NCBI GenBank assembly: GCA_039587535.1 | Contig: JBDHIF010000011.1 | Span: 5,589 to 69,588, forward strand | Origin: JAWLHJ01 sp039587535 | GTDB lineage: Bacteria > Gemmatimonadota > Gemmatimonadetes > Longimicrobiales > Gaopeijiaceae | Reading direction: 5' to 3' | DNA: 64,000 bases | Shown here: positions 61,763 to 64,000 of the stretch, one piece after another | Numbering within the stretch: position 1 is the first letter of the stretch | Layout: the number at the start of each line of letters is the position of its first letter | The notes under the pieces: generated by a model | What the model was told of the DNA's origin: nothing | What the model saw: the letters and a program-made list of their open reading frames with translations, nothing else | The model's database searches: none | Made by a program: the position numbers and the translations under genes

Positions 61763-62475
61763 CAGGTGATCTCGTCGAGTGAGGCGCGCTCGTCGTTCTC
61801 GTAGATCTCCGTGATCTCGCCGCTACTCATGTGCATGACCCGGTCACCCATGGCGGCGATGGCGACGTTGTGGGTGATAATCGCCGTTGTGGTGTCGGTC
61901 TCCCGATTGACCGTATCGAGGACCTGGAGGACGAGCTTGCCCGTCTCGGCGTCCAGAGCCCCGGTGGGCTCGTCGCAGAAGAGCAGCTCCGGCTGCTTCG
62001 CGATGGCGCGGGCGATGGCGACTCGTTGCTGCTCGCCACCCGAGAGCTGCGCCGGGAAGTGATCCATGCGGTCTCGGAGTCCCACCATGGACAATGCGCG
62101 GTCCGGGTCCATGGGGTTCGTAGCGATTTCGCTCACGAGGGCGACGTTCTCCCGGGCCGTGAGACTCGGGATGAGATTGTAGAGCTGGAAAACGAAACCA
62201 ACGTACTGGCGGCGGTAGCTCGTGAGGGCCTCGTCGTCGGCTTCCGAGAGGTCGAGGTCACGGTACCGGAGTGAGCCGGACGTGGGGCGGTCGAGGCCAC
62301 CCAGGATGTTCAACAGCGTCGACTTCCCGCTCCCGGACGCGCCCAGGAGAACGAGGAGCTCGCCCCGTCTCAGGTCGACGTCGACGGCTCGGAGGGCGTC
62401 CACACGCACGGAGCCCATCTCATAGACCTTCGACAGGCTCCTGGCCCGGAGGATGGCTTTCGGATCGTCCGTCAT
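61759..62475 (-). CDS. ABC transporter ATP-binding protein (MacB/LolD type)
   Basis: The 238-aa ATPase has Walker A (LGASGSGKSTLLNILGG), Q-loop (FVFQLYNLIPSLTARENV), signature (LSGGEQQRVAIARA), Walker B (ELLFCDEPTGALD) and the H-loop (TTAIITHNVAIA). The sequence resembles LolD/MacB-type ATPases that power FtsX-type permeases. It is the first gene of a three-gene operon with the permease and HlyD adaptor. It drives export or lipoprotein release, not import. Confidence 0.95.
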   Translation of the reverse strand: MTDDPKAILRARSLSKVYEMGSVRVDALRAVDVDLRRGELLVLLGASGSGKSTLLNILGGLDRPTSGSLRYRDLDLSEADDEALTSYRRQYVGFVFQLYNLIPSLTARENVALVSEIATNPMDPDRALSMVGLRDRMDHFPAQLSGGEQQRVAIARAIAKQPELLFCDEPTGALDAETGKLVLQVLDTVNRETDTTTAIITHNVAIAAMGDRVMHMSSGEITEIYENDERASLDEITW

Positions 62476-62760
62476 GGCGGTCCCGGGCCGGGGCGGGAGG
62501 GCGTCGACCCTGTCGGTTGGTTATCACAACTCAACGTTTCGGTGCGCAGCGGTGTGTAAATGTCGTCACCTCGGTGGCGTGCGTCCACGACGCGACGACA
62601 CGGTTGTCATCGCCGGATCGTGGCCGGGTGCCCGCCGACCGGACGCCGGAACCCGCGTTCTGTGTCGGAGTAGGCAGACCTGAAGCACGCTCATCATGAC
62701 CCTCCCGAGCGGAAGTGAGAATCTGGCGCTCGGCTGACCCAGAATTCCAGGACGATCGAC

Positions 62761-63243
62761 ATGCTCAGGACACCTTCGTTCATGGGGGCCGTGGCGGCCC
62801 TTGCCCTGCTGACCGCGTGCTCTTCCGGTTCCCAGGCCCCCGTGGAAGCACCGCAACCTGCCGCGCCTCCGGCTGAGGAGACTCAACCCGAGAGCACTGC
62901 GTCGACGGTTTTGGACGAGGCTTCTACCCTCGACGGTATCTACACCATGGCGCAAGCCGAGCGCGGAGGGGTGGTCTTCCAGGAGCTGTGCGCGGAGTGC
63001 CACGAGAACGAGGATCTCACGGAGACGGCCTTCAGGGGACGGTGGGCCGACCAGTCCACGTTCCAGCTCTGGTATTACATCAACGACCGGATGCCGTACG
63101 ACAACCCGTGGAGCCTCACGAGACAGCAGGTCACGGACGTCCTCACGTACATCTTGAGCTTGAACGGTCTTCCGACCGGGGACGCGGAGATGGGGACCAC
63201 CGATGACGACATCGACAAGTACTGGATCGTCTGGGAGCACTGA
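62761..63243 (+). CDS. c-type cytochrome lipoprotein
   Basis: The 160-aa protein has a lipoprotein signal (FMGAVAALALLTACSSGS, lipobox Cys), a Pro/Ala/Glu-rich linker (about residues 20-60) and a small class I cytochrome c domain with the haem-binding CAECH motif (VVFQELCAECHENEDL) and a likely axial Met in NDRMPYDNPWSLT. It is probably an outer- or inner-membrane-anchored periplasmic electron carrier. It is divergent from the ABC exporter and ends at a strong terminator. Confidence 0.9.
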   Translation: MLRTPSFMGAVAALALLTACSSGSQAPVEAPQPAAPPAEETQPESTASTVLDEASTLDGIYTMAQAERGGVVFQELCAECHENEDLTETAFRGRWADQSTFQLWYYINDRMPYDNPWSLTRQQVTDVLTYILSLNGLPTGDAEMGTTDDDIDKYWIVWEH

Positions 63244-63278
63244 GCGGACACGCTAGACACCCCCGCACGCGGGTACAG

Positions 63279-63312
63279 AGAGGGCTTCGGGGATCGGTCC
63301 CCGAAGCCCTCT
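63279..63312. terminator. Intrinsic terminator between cytochrome and purK genes
   Basis: A 15-bp perfect stem, AGAGGGCTTCGGGGA (63279-63293) with TCCCCGAAGCCCTCT (63298-63312), has a TCGG loop and is followed by TTCCATTT. It lies between convergent genes and can serve both. Confidence 0.8.
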
Positions 63313-63326
63313 TTCCATTTCCCGGG

Positions 63327-64000
63327 CTACGGGTGTCCTACCGGACCCAGCTGGGCTCTGGCCGTTCGCACCAGGCGCTCTGCCTCCTCCGCCGACTGCG
63401 CCGTAGCGGTGAGGTGCCCCATCTTGCGGCCGGGGCGAGCTTCGCTTTTCCCATAGAGGTGAAGTCGAACCCCGGGCGTGCGGAGCGCCGCTGCCCAATC
63501 CGGGGGTCCAGCCGACCAGAGGTCCCCGAGGAGGTTCGCCATCGCGGCGCCCCCACACACTTGATCGGGAGCGCCCATCGGGAGGCCCGTGACGGTCCGC
63601 ACCTGGGCCTCGAACTGGCTCGTGGCGCAAGCCTCGATCGTCAGGTGTCCCGAGTTATGGGGGCGAGGCGCGATCTCGTTCACCAGGAGGCCGCCGTCGG
63701 AGAGCAGGAACATCTCGACGCACGCCACACCCACGAGGTCGAGTCCCTCGAAGACGGCGCCGGCGAGCTCTTTGGCGCGTCGCGCCACCTCGGAGTCGAA
63801 GCCCCCGGGTGCGACGCTCACGTCGAGGATGTGGTTGACGTGGTCGTTCCGGGACGGCTCGTAGAGCGCCACGTCCCCATCCATGCCACGCGCGCCGACG
63901 ACGGACAACTCGGCCACGAAGGGTACGAACGCTTCGTAGAGACACGGCTGCCTCCCGAGCTCCTCCCAGAGCGCGACGCCGGTGGTCTCGTCTTCCACCT
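63327..64000 (-). CDS. purK: 5-(carboxyamino)imidazole ribonucleotide synthase, C-terminal part
   Basis: The visible ~224 residues are the C-terminal part of an ATP-grasp enzyme: CLYEAFVPFVAELSVVGARG, then VEMFLLSDGGLLVNEIAPRPHNSGHLTIEAC (the ATP/Mg-binding acidic and Asn residues) and the C-terminal LHLYGKSEARPGRKMGHLTA. This is the PurK signature; the enzyme carboxylates AIR in purine synthesis and works with PurE. The gene is cut by the window edge, so its start and the usual purE neighbour are not visible. An internal Met at 63998 is not the true start. Confidence 0.93.
   Translation of the reverse strand, partial: VEDETTGVALWEELGRQPCLYEAFVPFVAELSVVGARGMDGDVALYEPSRNDHVNHILDVSVAPGGFDSEVARRAKELAGAVFEGLDLVGVACVEMFLLSDGGLLVNEIAPRPHNSGHLTIEACATSQFEAQVRTVTGLPMGAPDQVCGGAAMANLLGDLWSAGPPDWAAALRTPGVRLHLYGKSEARPGRKMGHLTATAQSAEEAERLVRTARAQLGPVGHP

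Noticed and set aside
1..64000. CRISPR arrays, insertion sequences or integrase genes
   Set aside because: No regularly spaced direct repeats and no transposase or integrase motifs were seen in any translated frame; the only mobility hint is the tRNA-Ile fragment.

Overview
The window is GC-rich, densely coded bacterial chromosome. The gene repertoire points to Gemmatimonadota or a close relative: many secreted proteins have signal peptides ending in A-Q, and there is a DUF5916 outer-membrane protein, a choice-of-anchor-B/FG-GAP protein, GWxTD-like and DUF1028 secreted proteins, and a small SSS-symporter accessory protein. This placement is an inference; no rRNA or core phylogenetic marker is present.

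Region 1 (1-16428) is a run of 14 co-directional genes with no gap above about 120 nt. It starts with nitrogen assimilation (ammonium channel, PII protein, glutamine synthetase), then a flotillin-like SPFH protein and an unknown small protein. A stressosome/partner-switching set follows: a membrane Cache-HAMP-STAS sensor, a globin-coupled RsbR-like STAS protein, an RsbS-like STAS protein, an RsbT-RsbX fusion, a PP2C-RsbW fusion and an RsbV-like antagonist. No sigma factor is present. The run ends with a three-gene cassette: an 862-aa protein carrying an APH-like kinase and a NUDT9/TRPM2-like domain with a degenerate Nudix box, an IMPase/CysQ-type phosphatase, and a two-TM RCK (TrkA-N) channel-like protein. 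Just beyond lie a perfect inverted repeat and the 3' part of a tRNA-Ile gene, which looks like an integration scar, so region 1 may be an acquired island.

Region 2 (16.7-35.5 kb) holds secreted and catabolic genes: an M20 peptidase, a subtilase lipoprotein, a choice-of-anchor-B protein, an actinobacterial-type MenB abutting a truncated substrate-binding-protein gene, and a CaiB/BaiF CoA-transferase. A minus-strand operon follows (M19 dipeptidase, membrane protein, 33-aa protein, SSS symporter, thiol dioxygenase) that could import and degrade cysteine-containing dipeptides. Next come a BBE-type FAD oxidase, an HU protein and several membrane proteins.

Region 3 (35.6-49.5 kb) contains katG, small enzymes and secreted proteins, a RhlE-type helicase, and a branched-chain aminotransferase behind a structured leader that ends in a strong terminator. 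It ends with a secreted tandem creatininase-like protein.

Region 4 (49.5-64 kb) has a DUF5916 protein, an SDR/UspA pair, a sirtuin, a class I aminotransferase, a VOC protein, a MacAB-like ABC export system, a c-type cytochrome lipoprotein and the 3' part of purK, which is cut by the window edge.
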